Assembly (NCBI GenBank): GCA_963740055.1
Contig: CAVUCL010000005.1
Location: forward strand, 961,022-1,025,021
Length of the DNA: 64,000 nucleotides
Direction: 5' to 3'
Origin: WHSW01 sp963740055
Lineage (GTDB): Bacteria; Actinomycetota; Thermoleophilia; Solirubrobacterales; 70-9
The notes under the pieces were generated by a model. The model saw only the letters and a program-made list of their open reading frames with translations, was not told the DNA's origin and searched no databases. Each line of letters opens with the position of its first letter. The stretch's first letter is position 1. The position numbers were made by a program, and so were the translations under genes. Positions 16,681 to 25,036 of the stretch are shown here, one piece after another.

Positions 16681-17121
16681 GTGACCGCGCTCGCCCGCGC
16701 CAACCTGGTCCTGTTCGCGCTGCTCGCCGCGCACACGCTCGACCATGCGCTCAACCAGCCGGCCCGCGATCTGCCCGTCACCGGCAGCGCCGTCGGCGTC
16801 GCCGGGTTCGCGATCGTCGCCGCCTCGAGCGTGCTCGCGATCCGCCGCAGCGCGCTCGCCCCGTCGGCAAGCGCGCTCGTCGGCGCCGCGACCGCGATCG
16901 GCCTCGTCGCCGTCCACGTCCTCCCCGCCTGGAGCGAGCCGATCAGCGATCCCTACTGGGACTTCTCGGCCGACGCGATCTCGTGGGCGAGCCTGGCGCT
17001 GACCTTCGCCGCCGCCGTCTACCTCGCCGTCGCCGGGTTGCGGGCTCGCAATGTCACATCCGCGGATGAGCCATCGCCACGCGTAGAATCGCCCGCGTGG
17101 CGCGGCGAGACGACGAGCTGA
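16681..17121 (+). CDS. Small four-helix membrane protein, unknown function
   Basis: 146 aa with about four hydrophobic helices (LVLFALLAAHTLDHALN, VGVAGFAIVAASSVLAI, ALVGAATAIGLVAVHVL, ASLALTFAAAVYLAVAG). A His-rich first helix (HTLDHALNQP) is the only conserved-looking feature. It overlaps the following MerR gene by 25 nt, and the -10 box and possible operator of that regulator lie inside its last codons, so its 3' end doubles as the regulator's promoter. Not recognised as a named family. The start follows a TAGCCT box at 7 nt. Confidence 0.7.
   Translation: MTALARANLVLFALLAAHTLDHALNQPARDLPVTGSAVGVAGFAIVAASSVLAIRRSALAPSASALVGAATAIGLVAVHVLPAWSEPISDPYWDFSADAISWASLALTFAAAVYLAVAGLRARNVTSADEPSPRVESPAWRGETTS
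17057..17068. promoter_or_regulatory. Perfect 12-bp palindrome, possible MerR operator
   Basis: CATCCGCGGATG is an exact inverted repeat ending 15 bp before the TAGAAT -10 box of the MerR-family gene. MerR-type regulators bind palindromes in their own promoters, so autoregulation is plausible. No clear -35 at normal spacing was found. Confidence 0.4.
17084..17089 (+). promoter_or_regulatory. -10 element of leaderless promoter (TAGAAT)
   Basis: TAGAAT, the best match to TATAAT among the leaderless starts, is followed by 7 nt and GTG 17097. Confidence 0.6.
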
Positions 17122-17855
17122 CGATCGACGAGCTCGCGCGGCGCACCGGAATGACGGTGCGCAACATCCGCGCCCACCAGTCGCGCGGCCTGCTGCCCGC
17201 GCCCCAGGTTCGCGGCCGCACCGGCTACTACGGGGCCGAGCACGAGGCGCGGATCGAGCTGATCCGCGAGCTGCAGGCGGACGGCTTCAAGCTCGAGGCG
17301 ATCAAGCGCCTGGTCGAGAGCGCCGGCGGCTCGAGCGAGGAGGTGCTGCGATTCACCCGCACGGTCAAGGCGCCGTTCGAGGACGAGCAGCCCCAGATCG
17401 TGACCGCCGACGAGATGGCGGCGCGCTGGCAGGCGGGCGACGCCGCGCCGCAGCTGCTGCGCAAGGCGGAGCGGCTCGGCATCCTGCGCTCGCTCGGCGA
17501 CGGCAACTTCGAGGAGCTGAGCCCGACCCTCGGCCGCGCCAGCGCCGAGCTCGCGGCGCTTGGGATCCCGGCGCAGGCGGCGCTCGACGTCGCCGCGACC
17601 CTGCGCAAGCACTCGGACGCGGTCGCGAAGACCTTCGTCGAGTTGTTCATCCGCCAGATCTGGAAGCCGTTCGAGGACCAGGGAAGCCCGGAGCAGGACC
17701 TGCCGGCGGTCCGCGACGCGATCGAGCGCCTGCGCCCGCTCGCCTCCGACGCGCTGCTGGCGATGTTCCAGCTCGTGATGACCGAGGCGGTCGAGGAGCG
17801 GATGGGCCGCGAGATCGCGCGGATCGAGAAGCGCGCCGCCTCGCGCAAGCGCTAG
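17097..17855 (+). CDS. MerR-family transcriptional regulator
   Basis: 252 aa. The N-terminal winged helix-turn-helix reads LTIDELARRTGMTVRNIRAHQSRGLLP followed by GRTGYYGAEHEARIELIRELQADGFKLEAIKRLVE, standard for MerR. The C-terminal 160 residues are a helical ligand-sensing region without obvious metal-binding cysteines, arguing against a metal sensor. Such regulators beside alpha/beta hydrolase and acyl-CoA dehydrogenase genes often respond to hydrophobic compounds; that is inference. GTG 17097 sits 7 nt after TAGAAT. Its stop overlaps the convergent hydrolase stop by 3-4 nt. Confidence 0.88.
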   Translation: MARRDDELTIDELARRTGMTVRNIRAHQSRGLLPAPQVRGRTGYYGAEHEARIELIRELQADGFKLEAIKRLVESAGGSSEEVLRFTRTVKAPFEDEQPQIVTADEMAARWQAGDAAPQLLRKAERLGILRSLGDGNFEELSPTLGRASAELAALGIPAQAALDVAATLRKHSDAVAKTFVELFIRQIWKPFEDQGSPEQDLPAVRDAIERLRPLASDALLAMFQLVMTEAVEERMGREIARIEKRAASRKR

Positions 17856-18757
17856 CTAACGACGCCGACGGCGAGCCGTTCGCGGATCGTCGAGGTGTCG
17901 AGCTCCGCCGGCTCGGTCGCGGCGACGAACTCGGCGAGCAGGCGCGAGAACTCGCGCGGGCGCTCGAGCTGGGGGAAGTGGCCGACACCGTCGAAGACCT
18001 CGAACCGGCTCCCGGGCATCGCCGCGTGCGCGGTGCGGCCGTGGTCGACCGGGATGATCGGGTCGGCGGCGCCCCAGACGATCAGCGAGGGCACCGACTC
18101 GGCGAGGTAGAGGCGGTCGAGCGCGCTGACCCGCTGGCCGCCGGCGTCGAGCACCGCCCGCATCGTCTCGATGAACGCCGAGCGCGCCTCGGCGTCGCCG
18201 AGCGAGGCGTAGCCCCGGGCGACCTCGGCGAGGTCGGTCCCGGCGCGCAGGCGCATGAGGTCGAGCGCGCGGCCCACCGCCATCCCGGCACCGAGCACCC
18301 GCGCGTGGGTGAGCAGCGGCAGCACGAGCTCGGACCCGGGCAGGGTCGCGGCCCGCAGCAGCGGGTGCACCTCGCGTCCGAGGCCGCCGCTGGAGACGAG
18401 GACGAGCCGCTCGCAGCGCTCCGGGAACTGGTAGGCGAACTGCATCGCGATCCCGCCGCCGAGCGAATGCCCGACGATCGTCGCGCGGTCGTGGCCGAGG
18501 GCGACCATCGTGTCGCGGACCGCGCTCGCGTAGGCGCCGAGCGAGTAGTCCCCGCGCGGCTTCGCCGACTCGCCGTGGCCGAGCAGGTCCGGCGCCAGCA
18601 GCCGGTGGCCGGACTCGAGCTCGTCGATCGCCGGCTCCCACTGGTCCGAGCGCCCGGTGATCCCGTGGATGAGCACGATCAGCGGACCGTCGCCGCGCTC
18701 GCGGAAGCAGACCCGGTGGCCGTGGAGCTCGATCTCGCGCTGGGTTGACATAGTCAT
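17852..18757 (-). CDS. Alpha/beta hydrolase
   Basis: 301-aa alpha/beta hydrolase. HGITGRSDQWEP is the oxyanion loop, VGHSLGGG the nucleophile elbow, WGAADPIIPVDHG carries the acid and VGHFPQLERP the His. It resembles meta-cleavage product hydrolases and esterases. It is divergent from the acyl-CoA dehydrogenase, which suggests shared control and a role in fatty or aromatic compound breakdown (inference). Two ATG codons, 18757 and 18751, are possible starts. Confidence 0.85.
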   Translation of the reverse strand: MTMSTQREIELHGHRVCFRERGDGPLIVLIHGITGRSDQWEPAIDELESGHRLLAPDLLGHGESAKPRGDYSLGAYASAVRDTMVALGHDRATIVGHSLGGGIAMQFAYQFPERCERLVLVSSGGLGREVHPLLRAATLPGSELVLPLLTHARVLGAGMAVGRALDLMRLRAGTDLAEVARGYASLGDAEARSAFIETMRAVLDAGGQRVSALDRLYLAESVPSLIVWGAADPIIPVDHGRTAHAAMPGSRFEVFDGVGHFPQLERPREFSRLLAEFVAATEPAELDTSTIRERLAVGVVS

Positions 18758-18799
18758 CGGATAACCCTTACCCTTAACGATGTTACATCAGTCAATGTC
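18745..18799. promoter_or_regulatory. Divergent promoter/operator region
   Basis: On the plus strand TTGACA (18745-18750), an 18-nt spacer and TACCCT (18769-18774) form a promoter for the acyl-CoA dehydrogenase. A perfect GATGTTACATC palindrome (18779-18789) covers its start codon, and GACATAGTC/GTCAATGTC form an imperfect inverted repeat around the whole region. This suggests binding by a dimeric repressor. Confidence 0.45.
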
Positions 18800-20099
18800 G
18801 TACTCCGAGGAGCGCTCGAACTTGAACGCAAGCACCGCCGAGCAGCTCGTCGAGGAGGCGGTCTCCCAGTCCCCCGAGGACTCGGCGCCGCCCTTCTCGC
18901 TCGAGCTGAGTCAGGATCAGAAGGACATCCGCGATTGGGTCCACGGCTTCGCCGCCGACGTCGTCCGCCCCGCCGCCGCCGAGTGGGACGAGCGCGAGGA
19001 GACGCCGTGGCCGGTGATCCAGGAGGCGGCGAAGATCGGCCTCTACGGCTATGAGGGCCTGGCGCAGTTCTGGTTCGACCAGTCGGGGCTGACGCTGCCG
19101 ATCGTCAACGAGGAGTTGTTCTGGGGCGACGCCGGGATCGGGATGTCGATCATGGGAACCTCGCTCGCCGTCGCCGCGATCTTCGGCCAGGGGACGCCGG
19201 AACAGATGGGCGAGTGGATCCAGCGCTGCTTCGGAACCGCCGACGATCCCAAGGTCGCGGCGTTCTGCTCCTCGGAGCCCGACGCCGGCTCCGACGTCTC
19301 CGCGATCCGGACCAGCGCCAAGTACGACCAGGCCGCCGACGAGTGGGTGATCAACGGCCAGAAGGCGTGGGCGACCAACGGCGGGATCGCCGACGTGCAC
19401 GTCGTGATCGCGACCGTCGACCGCGAGCTCGGCTCGCGCGGGCACGCCGCGTTCATCGTCCCGCCGCGGACCAAGGGCTGCGAGCAGGGCGCGAAGGTGC
19501 GCAAGCACGGCCTCCGCGCCTCGCACACCGCCGACGTCCACCTCGACGACTGCCGGGTGCCGGGTGCCTGCCTGCTCGGTGGCAAGGAGAAGCTCGACGA
19601 GCGAATCGCGCGGGCGCGCGAGGGCAAGAAGTCGAAGTCGCAGGCCGCGATGCAGACCTTCGAGGCGAGCCGGCCCACGGTCGGCTCGCAGGCGCTCGGG
19701 ATCGCTCGGGCGGCGTACGAGTACGCGCTCGACTACGCCAAGGAGCGGCGCCAGTTCGGCAGGGCGATCATCGAGAACCAGGCGGTCGCGTTCACGCTCG
19801 CCGACATGAAGACCGAGATCGACGCCGCGCGGCTGTTGGTCTGGCGCGCCGCCTGGATGGGGCGCAACCAGATCCCGTTCACCAACGCCGAGGGCTCGAT
19901 GTCGAAGGTCAAGGCCGGCGAGGTCGCGACCTGGGTGACCGAGCGCGCGATCCAGATCCTCGGCGGCAACGGGTACACGCGCGAGTTCCCGGTCGAGCGC
20001 ATGCACCGCGACGCGAAGATCTACGACATCTTCGAGGGCACTGCCGAGATCCAGCGGCTGGTGATCTCGCGCGCGATCTCCGGGGTGCAGGTCAAGTAG
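18780..20099 (+). CDS. Acyl-CoA dehydrogenase
   Basis: 439-aa flavoenzyme of the acyl-CoA dehydrogenase family, oxidising an acyl-CoA to the 2-enoyl-CoA in beta-oxidation. The FAD/substrate motif AFCSSEPDAGSDVSAIRT, the middle-domain WVINGQKAWATNGG, the helix YAKERRQFGRAII and the C-terminal QILGGNGYTREFPVERMHRDAKI are all present. The catalytic base is Glu419 in YDIFEGTAEIQ. Chain length cannot be read. ATG 18780 lies inside a palindrome; ATG 18795 is the alternative. It is followed after a dispersed repeat by an SCP2-type protein, a common lipid-metabolism pairing. Confidence 0.92.
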   Translation: MLHQSMSYSEERSNLNASTAEQLVEEAVSQSPEDSAPPFSLELSQDQKDIRDWVHGFAADVVRPAAAEWDEREETPWPVIQEAAKIGLYGYEGLAQFWFDQSGLTLPIVNEELFWGDAGIGMSIMGTSLAVAAIFGQGTPEQMGEWIQRCFGTADDPKVAAFCSSEPDAGSDVSAIRTSAKYDQAADEWVINGQKAWATNGGIADVHVVIATVDRELGSRGHAAFIVPPRTKGCEQGAKVRKHGLRASHTADVHLDDCRVPGACLLGGKEKLDERIARAREGKKSKSQAAMQTFEASRPTVGSQALGIARAAYEYALDYAKERRQFGRAIIENQAVAFTLADMKTEIDAARLLVWRAAWMGRNQIPFTNAEGSMSKVKAGEVATWVTERAIQILGGNGYTREFPVERMHRDAKIYDIFEGTAEIQRLVISRAISGVQVK

Positions 20100-20143
20100 A
20101 GGCGGAGCGAAGCGAAGCCGAACCGCGCCGCTGCCGAGGCGCG
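20100..20143 (+). repeat. Dispersed GGAGCGAAGCGAAGCC repeat, copy 2
   Basis: Begins at the last base of the acyl-CoA dehydrogenase stop codon and fills the gap to the SCP2 gene. It matches 341-384 almost base for base. Both copies sit at the 3' end of an acyl-CoA-metabolism gene. Confidence 0.6.
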
Positions 20144-20145
20144 CG

Positions 20146-20601
20146 ATGACGAGCGCCGCCGAGATCGACCCGAGCAAGGTCGACGCCGCGGAGCTCGCCG
20201 GGAACATGTCGCAGGCCACCGACGAGCAGCTCGCCGAGCTGATGAGCGGTCCGATGCGCGGCGAGATCCTCGACGAGATCTTCCGGCGGATGAGCGAGCA
20301 CTTCCGCGCCGACGCGGCGGGCGACACCGAGGCCGTGATCCACTGGCACATCGGCGGCCGCGAGGACGGCGGTGCCGACAGCTACGAGACCGTGATCGCC
20401 GACCGCCGCTGCACCGTCTCGCCCGAGCTCGGGTCCGATCCGCCGCGGGTCGCGTTCAGGATCGGCGGCGCCGACTTCCTGCGCCTGGTGACCGGCAACG
20501 CCGCCGGGCCGATGCTGTTCATGAGCGGCAAGCTGAAGATCGAGGGCGACATGATGTTCGCCGCCGGCGCCGCGTCGCTGTTCACGATCCCGAAGGCCTG
20601 A
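20146..20601 (+). CDS. SCP2 sterol-binding domain protein
   Basis: 151 aa. After an acidic N-terminal helix (TDEQLAELMSGPMRGEILDEIFRRMSEHF) the SCP2 fold is recognisable: AVIHWHIGG, YETVIADRRCTVSPEL, PRVAFRIGGADFLRLVTGN and the terminal hydrophobic GKLKIEGDMMFAAGAASLF. SCP2 proteins bind acyl-CoAs, fatty acids or sterols in a hydrophobic tunnel. Its position behind an acyl-CoA dehydrogenase suggests a carrier in the same pathway. No Shine-Dalgarno is obvious before ATG 20146. Confidence 0.85.
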   Translation: MTSAAEIDPSKVDAAELAGNMSQATDEQLAELMSGPMRGEILDEIFRRMSEHFRADAAGDTEAVIHWHIGGREDGGADSYETVIADRRCTVSPELGSDPPRVAFRIGGADFLRLVTGNAAGPMLFMSGKLKIEGDMMFAAGAASLFTIPKA

Positions 20602-20640
20602 GCGAGCGAGCGTCGCGCGCCCGCGCAATAGTGGGCGCCC

Positions 20641-21732
20641 GTGACCGCCGCCGCCCTGCTGCTCGCCGCGCTCTCGCTCGGCGGGGGCCCGGCGCCTGAG
20701 CCCGGCGCGGCGGCACCGGCGCGACTCGGCGACGCCCAGCTCGTCGGCCAGCGGCTGATCGCGGGCTTCGCCGGCGACCGCCCGCCGGCCGAGCTGCGGC
20801 GACGGATCCGCGCCGGCCGGCTCGCCGGGGTGATCCTGTTCGCCGACAACTTCGACTCCCGCGCCGAGGCCGAGCGCCTCGCGCGCGGGCTGCAGTCGAT
20901 CCGCCGCCCGCGCGGGTTGCGTGACCCGCTGCTGGTGATGGTCGACCAGGAGGGCGGCCTGGTGAAGCGGCTGCCGGGACCGCCGCGCCTCTCCGCCGAG
21001 CAGATGGGCGACGCCGGGCGGCGCACCTGTCGCCGCCAGGGAGCGGCGACCGGCGAGCTGCTGCGCGAGACCGCGATCAACGTCGACCTCGCGCCGGTGC
21101 TCGACCTCGCCCGGGCGGGCGGCGCGATCGCCGGCGAGCGGCGCTCCTTCGGCCGCGACCCGAGGCGGGTCGCGCGCTGCGGCGGCGCCTTCGCCGCCGG
21201 GCTCGATCGCAACGGGGTCGCGCCCACGGCGAAGCACTTTCCCGGGCTCGGCGCGGCACAGGTGAACACCGACGAGGGGGCGCAGCGAATCGAGCTCTCC
21301 AGGGACCGGCTGCGTCGCGCCGACGAGCTCCCGTTCGAGCGCTTCGCCGCCGCAGGCGGCGGGCGCGATCGCCTGGTGATGCTCTCGAGCGCGACCTACC
21401 CGGCGTTCGCCGGGCGGCCGGCCGCGTTCACCGGCAAGCTCGCGCGCGCCGAGCTTCGCCGCCGGCTCGGCTTTCGCGGGGTCTCGATCACCGACGCGCT
21501 CGAGACCGCGTCGACCGAGGCCTTCGGCGGGCCGACGCGCTCGGCGCGCTTCGCCGCCCGCGCCGGAACCGATCTGATGCTGTTCACCGAGCTCGGCGCG
21601 GCGAAGCGCGCGGCGAAGGCGCTGCGCGACGTCCTGCGCGGCAACCGCAAGCGCTTCGGCGAGTCGGTTGCGCGGGTGCTCGAGCTGCGCTCGCGCCTGC
21701 GCGGCCGCGCGTGGCGATTAGGCTCGCGCCAG
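20641..21732 (+). CDS. Glycoside hydrolase family 3 (NagZ-like), secreted
   Basis: About 360 aa with an N-terminal signal-like segment, then a GH3 barrel: LAGVILFADNF, VMVDQEGGLVKRLPGPP, FGRDPRRVA, AKHFPGLGAAQVNTDEG and the nucleophile region FRGVSITDALET. NagZ enzymes normally have KHFPGHGDT; here the His is Leu, so the general acid/base dyad may differ. It would act on N-acetylglucosamine-containing glycans. No in-frame stop precedes the antiporter: the frame reads straight through to 22908. A TAG at 21719 in the adjacent frame, inside the next gene's -10 box, is the likely true end if one base is extra. A CAATAGT box precedes GTG 20641. Confidence 0.75.
21719..21724 (+). promoter_or_regulatory. 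-10 element of leaderless promoter (TAGGCT)
   Basis: TAGGCT is followed by 8 nt and GTG 21733, where the antiporter membrane domain begins. This argues that the antiporter is a separate gene rather than the C-terminal half of a GH3 fusion. Confidence 0.5.
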
Positions 21733-22908
21733 GTGGAGATCACCAAGGTCGACATCCTCGTCGTCGCGGCGATCGCCGCCGCGGCGCCGATCCTCGCCGA
21801 CCTGAGCCGGCGGATGCGGGTCCCGATCGTCGTCGCCGAGATCATGCTCGGGATCATCGTCGGGCCGGAGCTGCTCGGGCTCGCGACCAGCGACGCTTTC
21901 ATCAGCGCGCTCTCCACCTTCGGGCTCGCCTTCCTCTTCTTCCTCGCCGGGATGGAGATCGACTTCGAGCGCATCCGCGGGGCGCCGAGCCGGCTCGGCG
22001 CCGCCGGCTGGGGCCTCTCGCTGGCGCTCGGGCTCACGGTCGCGATCGCGCTCTGGCTCGCCGGGATGATCGACGCCCCGATCCTGGTCGGGCTGGCGCT
22101 GACGACGACCGCGCTCGGCACCCTGATGCCGATCCTGCGCGACTCCGGGATCCTCGCCGAGCGCTTCGGCAACTACGTCGTCGGAGCCGGCGCCGCGGGC
22201 GAGTTCGGGCCGGTCGTGATCGTCTCGATCATCCTCGCCTTCGAGGCCGGCGAGCTCTGGCGCTCCGCGCTGCTGTTCGTCTTCGCCGGGATCGTGGTCG
22301 CGGCGACGCTGTTCGCGCTGCGCTCTCGCCCGAGCCGGGTCGTGCGTCTGATCGAGACGACGATGGGGACCTCCGGTCAGCTCGCGGTGCGCCTCTCGAT
22401 GCTGCTGATCGTCGCCCTGGTCGTGCTCGCCTCGGAGTTCGGCCTCGACGTCATCCTCGGCGCCTTCGCCGCCGGGGTGATCGTCGGCCTTGTGATCCGC
22501 GACCGCGACACGCGCGAGTTCGAGGCGAAGCTCGACGCGGTCGGGTTCGGCTTTTTGATCCCGGTCTTCTTCATCTCCACCGGGATGACGTTCGACGTCG
22601 ACGCGCTGCTCTCGAGCCCGTCGGCGATCGCCCTGGTGCCCGGATTCGCACTCCTCTTCCTGCTCTGCCGGGGCGTCCCCGTCGAGCTCCTCTATCGCGG
22701 TGAGCTCAGTCGCGAGGAGCGCCGGCCGCTGATCCTCTTCAGCGCCGCGGCGCTCCCGTTGCTGGTCGCGATCACCGAGATCGGGACCGAGGCCGGGGTG
22801 ATGCGCGCGGACGAGGCGTCGGCGCTGGTCGGCGCCGGGATGCTCTCGGTCCTCGTCTTCCCGCTGGTCGCGCTCGGGCTGCGCGAGCGCCAGGCGCGAG
22901 CGCGCTAG
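21733..22908 (+). CDS. Cation/proton antiporter (CPA2, KefB-like)
   Basis: 391-aa membrane protein with about 11-12 helices. Family motifs are IVVAEIMLGIIVGPELLGL, the half-helix FGLAFLFFLAGMEIDFERI, LTTTALGTLMPILRDSGIL and FLIPVFFISTGMTFD. It would exchange Na+ or K+ for protons; no C-terminal RCK domain is present, so regulation is not apparent. It is in frame with the GH3 sequence and could be read as a fusion, but the -10 box at 21719, the typical N terminus and the implausible topology of a secreted glycosidase joined to an antiporter favour a separate start. Confidence 0.8.
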   Translation: MEITKVDILVVAAIAAAAPILADLSRRMRVPIVVAEIMLGIIVGPELLGLATSDAFISALSTFGLAFLFFLAGMEIDFERIRGAPSRLGAAGWGLSLALGLTVAIALWLAGMIDAPILVGLALTTTALGTLMPILRDSGILAERFGNYVVGAGAAGEFGPVVIVSIILAFEAGELWRSALLFVFAGIVVAATLFALRSRPSRVVRLIETTMGTSGQLAVRLSMLLIVALVVLASEFGLDVILGAFAAGVIVGLVIRDRDTREFEAKLDAVGFGFLIPVFFISTGMTFDVDALLSSPSAIALVPGFALLFLLCRGVPVELLYRGELSREERRPLILFSAAALPLLVAITEIGTEAGVMRADEASALVGAGMLSVLVFPLVALGLRERQARAR

Positions 22909-23369
22909 CGATCCTCGCCGGCGCCGTCCTCGAGCAGCCCGCGCAGGCGCTCGAGCGAGCGCCGTGCCTCGCGCTTGCCCGGCGCCGCCACCAGCAACCC
23001 GGCGGCCGCCTTGCCGAGCTTGCCGCCCGGAAGCGCGAACTCGTTCGCGTAATCGAAGCGGGTGCCGCCGTCCTCGGGATCGAGGCGGTAGACGACCTCG
23101 GCGCTCGAGCCGGCGGGCCCGGACCCGCTCCAGCGAGCGAGCCGCGGCGCCTCGACCTCGACCACCCGCCACTCGACCTCGAACGACTTGCCCGCCAGGC
23201 GCAGCCTCTGCGTGAACGAGTCGCCCTCGTCGAGGGGTCCCGGTGCGGCCCCGGAGACCGAGTCGTGGGCGGTCACCCAGCGCTCGAGCCGCGAGGGGTC
23301 CATCACCGTCTCCCAGACGCGCTCGGGCGGGACCGCGAGGAAGATCGTCTCGCGGACGGACCTGCTCAC
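22905..23369 (-). CDS. SRPBCC-family (polyketide cyclase-like) protein
   Basis: 154 aa with the START/SRPBCC pattern: ETIFLAVPPERVWETVMDPSRLERWV at the N terminus, a central WRVVEVEAPRLARWSGSG strand pair and the C-terminal helix. These small hydrophobic-cavity proteins bind lipids or act in stress; no specific role can be read. GTG 23369 overlaps the upstream SDR stop (GTGA), so it is translated in an operon with it. Its stop overlaps the convergent antiporter stop. Confidence 0.8.
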   Translation of the reverse strand: MSRSVRETIFLAVPPERVWETVMDPSRLERWVTAHDSVSGAAPGPLDEGDSFTQRLRLAGKSFEVEWRVVEVEAPRLARWSGSGPAGSSAEVVYRLDPEDGGTRFDYANEFALPGGKLGKAAAGLLVAAPGKREARRSLERLRGLLEDGAGEDR

Positions 23370-24295
23370 GAGACGGCCGCCGCCCGGGCGACGCCGTCGA
23401 CGGCATCGGCGAGCACGGCATCGAGCGGCCGCAGCCGGACGCTGAAGGCCTCCGCCCCGCTCGGGTCCTCGACGATCGTCGGAGTCGTCAGCCCGAGGCT
23501 GATCTGAGCCGCGATCCTGGGGGTGCCGGGGGTGACCGCGGCGGCGCCCGCGGCGACGGCCGCCGGGCGGGCGACCTCGTCCGAGACCGCGATCCGGCGC
23601 GGCGCCCTGCGGCCGAGCGCGGCTGCCATCTCGTTGACGAGCTCGAGATGGCTGAGCACCTGCGGCCCGCCGATCTCGACCACGCGCTGGGCGGCGAGCG
23701 GCAGCTCGAGCGCCTCGCGCAGGTATTCCACCACCTCGTCGGCGCCGATCGGCTGCGTCTCGGTCTCGAGCCACTCGGGCGCCGGCAGCGCCCAGAGCCG
23801 CTCGACGATGCCGCGCAGGAGCTCATACGACTCGCTCCCGGGACCGATCACCATCGCGGCGCGAAAGTAGATCAGCGGCGGGCCCGCGGCGGCGAGCGCG
23901 AGCGCGGTCTCGTGACGGGCCGCGAGGTGCTTCGACCGCGACTCGTCGCCGAGGCCGCCGAGGTAGACGAGGCGCTCCACGCCGGCCTCGCGAGCGGCGC
24001 GTCCGAAGCGCGCCGCGGCGGCGCGCTCGAGCGCCGGGTAGTCGTCGCCGGCGTCGATCATGTGCACGAGCCAGTACGCCGCGTCGACCCCGCTCAGTGC
24101 CTCGGTCAGGCCGACTGGCCGGGTCAGGTCGGCGACCACCAGCTCGCAGCCGGCCGCTGCGAGCTCGTCCGCGGCCTCGGCCTCGCGGTCGCGGACCAGG
24201 CAGCGGACCTCGAAGCCGTCGGCGAGCAGCCGCGCGGCGAGGCGACGCCCGATGAACCCGGTCGCGCCGGTGACCAGGATCCGCTTCGCGGGCAT
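23366..24295 (-). CDS. NAD(P)-binding epimerase-like protein (atypical SDR)
   Basis: 309 aa. The Rossmann nucleotide motif VTGATGFIGRRLAARLL is at the N terminus, followed by VVADLTRPVGLTEALSGVDAAYWLVHMI. There is no clear catalytic YxxxK, as in other atypical SDRs of the NmrA/complex-I-subunit-like group. It may bind NAD(P)H without classical dehydrogenase activity. A strong AAGGAG ribosome site precedes ATG 24295. A TAGGCT box at 24326-24321, containing the stop codon of the upstream gene, can drive it with a short leader. Confidence 0.82.
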   Translation of the reverse strand: MPAKRILVTGATGFIGRRLAARLLADGFEVRCLVRDREAEAADELAAAGCELVVADLTRPVGLTEALSGVDAAYWLVHMIDAGDDYPALERAAAARFGRAAREAGVERLVYLGGLGDESRSKHLAARHETALALAAAGPPLIYFRAAMVIGPGSESYELLRGIVERLWALPAPEWLETETQPIGADEVVEYLREALELPLAAQRVVEIGGPQVLSHLELVNEMAAALGRRAPRRIAVSDEVARPAAVAAGAAAVTPGTPRIAAQISLGLTTPTIVEDPSGAEAFSVRLRPLDAVLADAVDGVARAAAVS

Positions 24296-24323
24296 CGTCG
24301 GCTCCTTCCCCTCGGCCACGAGC

Positions 24324-24990
24324 CTAAACCGGCGCCTCGTCGGCCTGCTCGGGTGCGCGGATCTCACCGGCGAGCGCTCCGACTCGCGACGGCGGCAGGT
24401 CGAGCCGCGCAAGCGAGCGCAGGAACGCGTTGCAGATGTACTCGTGGATGCGAAGCTGGGTCTGGCCGTAGAGGAAGGCGCCGAAGCGGGCGAAGCGCCC
24501 GCCACCGCGCAGGAGGGGATAGAAGTTGCGCACCTCGAGCTGAGTCTCAAGGGTCTCCTCGCCGGCGCGCGCGGACTCCGGGTGGCGTTGGACGCGAATC
24601 CGCAGGAACCCGTTGTCGCGCCCGGCCTTGGCGACCAGCACGCCCCGGTCGATGCGCCAGGTCACGCACCCGCGGTCGGCCGAGGTCTCGTACTCGGGAG
24701 CGTGGAAGCGCAGCAGCGGCAATCGCTTGCTGACCAGCACCGCCGCGCGCGAGTCCTCGCTGTAGACGACGCGGATCAGCCCCAGGGTCGCGCGGGTGAT
24801 GTGGCGCCAGTAGGCGCGCGCGAGCCGCTCCAGGTACTCGGCCTTCCAGAGCCGGTCGAGCAGCTCGCTGGGCAGGGTCACCTCGGCCTCCTGGACCGAG
24901 CCGACGGCGCCGGTCCGGGGCACGCGCTCGACCTCCTCGGAGCGCACCAGGCGCACCCGGGCGGGGGTTCGCCGTCTCGAGCTCAGCCAT
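24324..24990 (-). pseudogene. Uncharacterised protein, one frameshift near the start
   Basis: Around 220 aa, not recognised as a named family. Distinctive segments are ELLDRLWKAEYLERLARAYW, LIRVVYSEDSRAAVLVSKRL, WRIDRGVLVAKAGRDNGFLR and FGAFLYGQTQLRIHEYICNA; the last reads like an amphipathic C-terminal helix. In the conserved frame the first codons lie upstream in shadow-like sequence. ATG 24990, 7 nt after TAGCGC, opens another frame (MAELETANPR) that joins the conserved one if a single C near 24958 is extra. Its TAG stop is part of the -10 of the next gene. Confidence 0.55.
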
Positions 24991-25036
24991 CCCACGAGCG
25001 CTAAGGGTGACACGCCGTGCCGCGCGCAGGCCCGGT

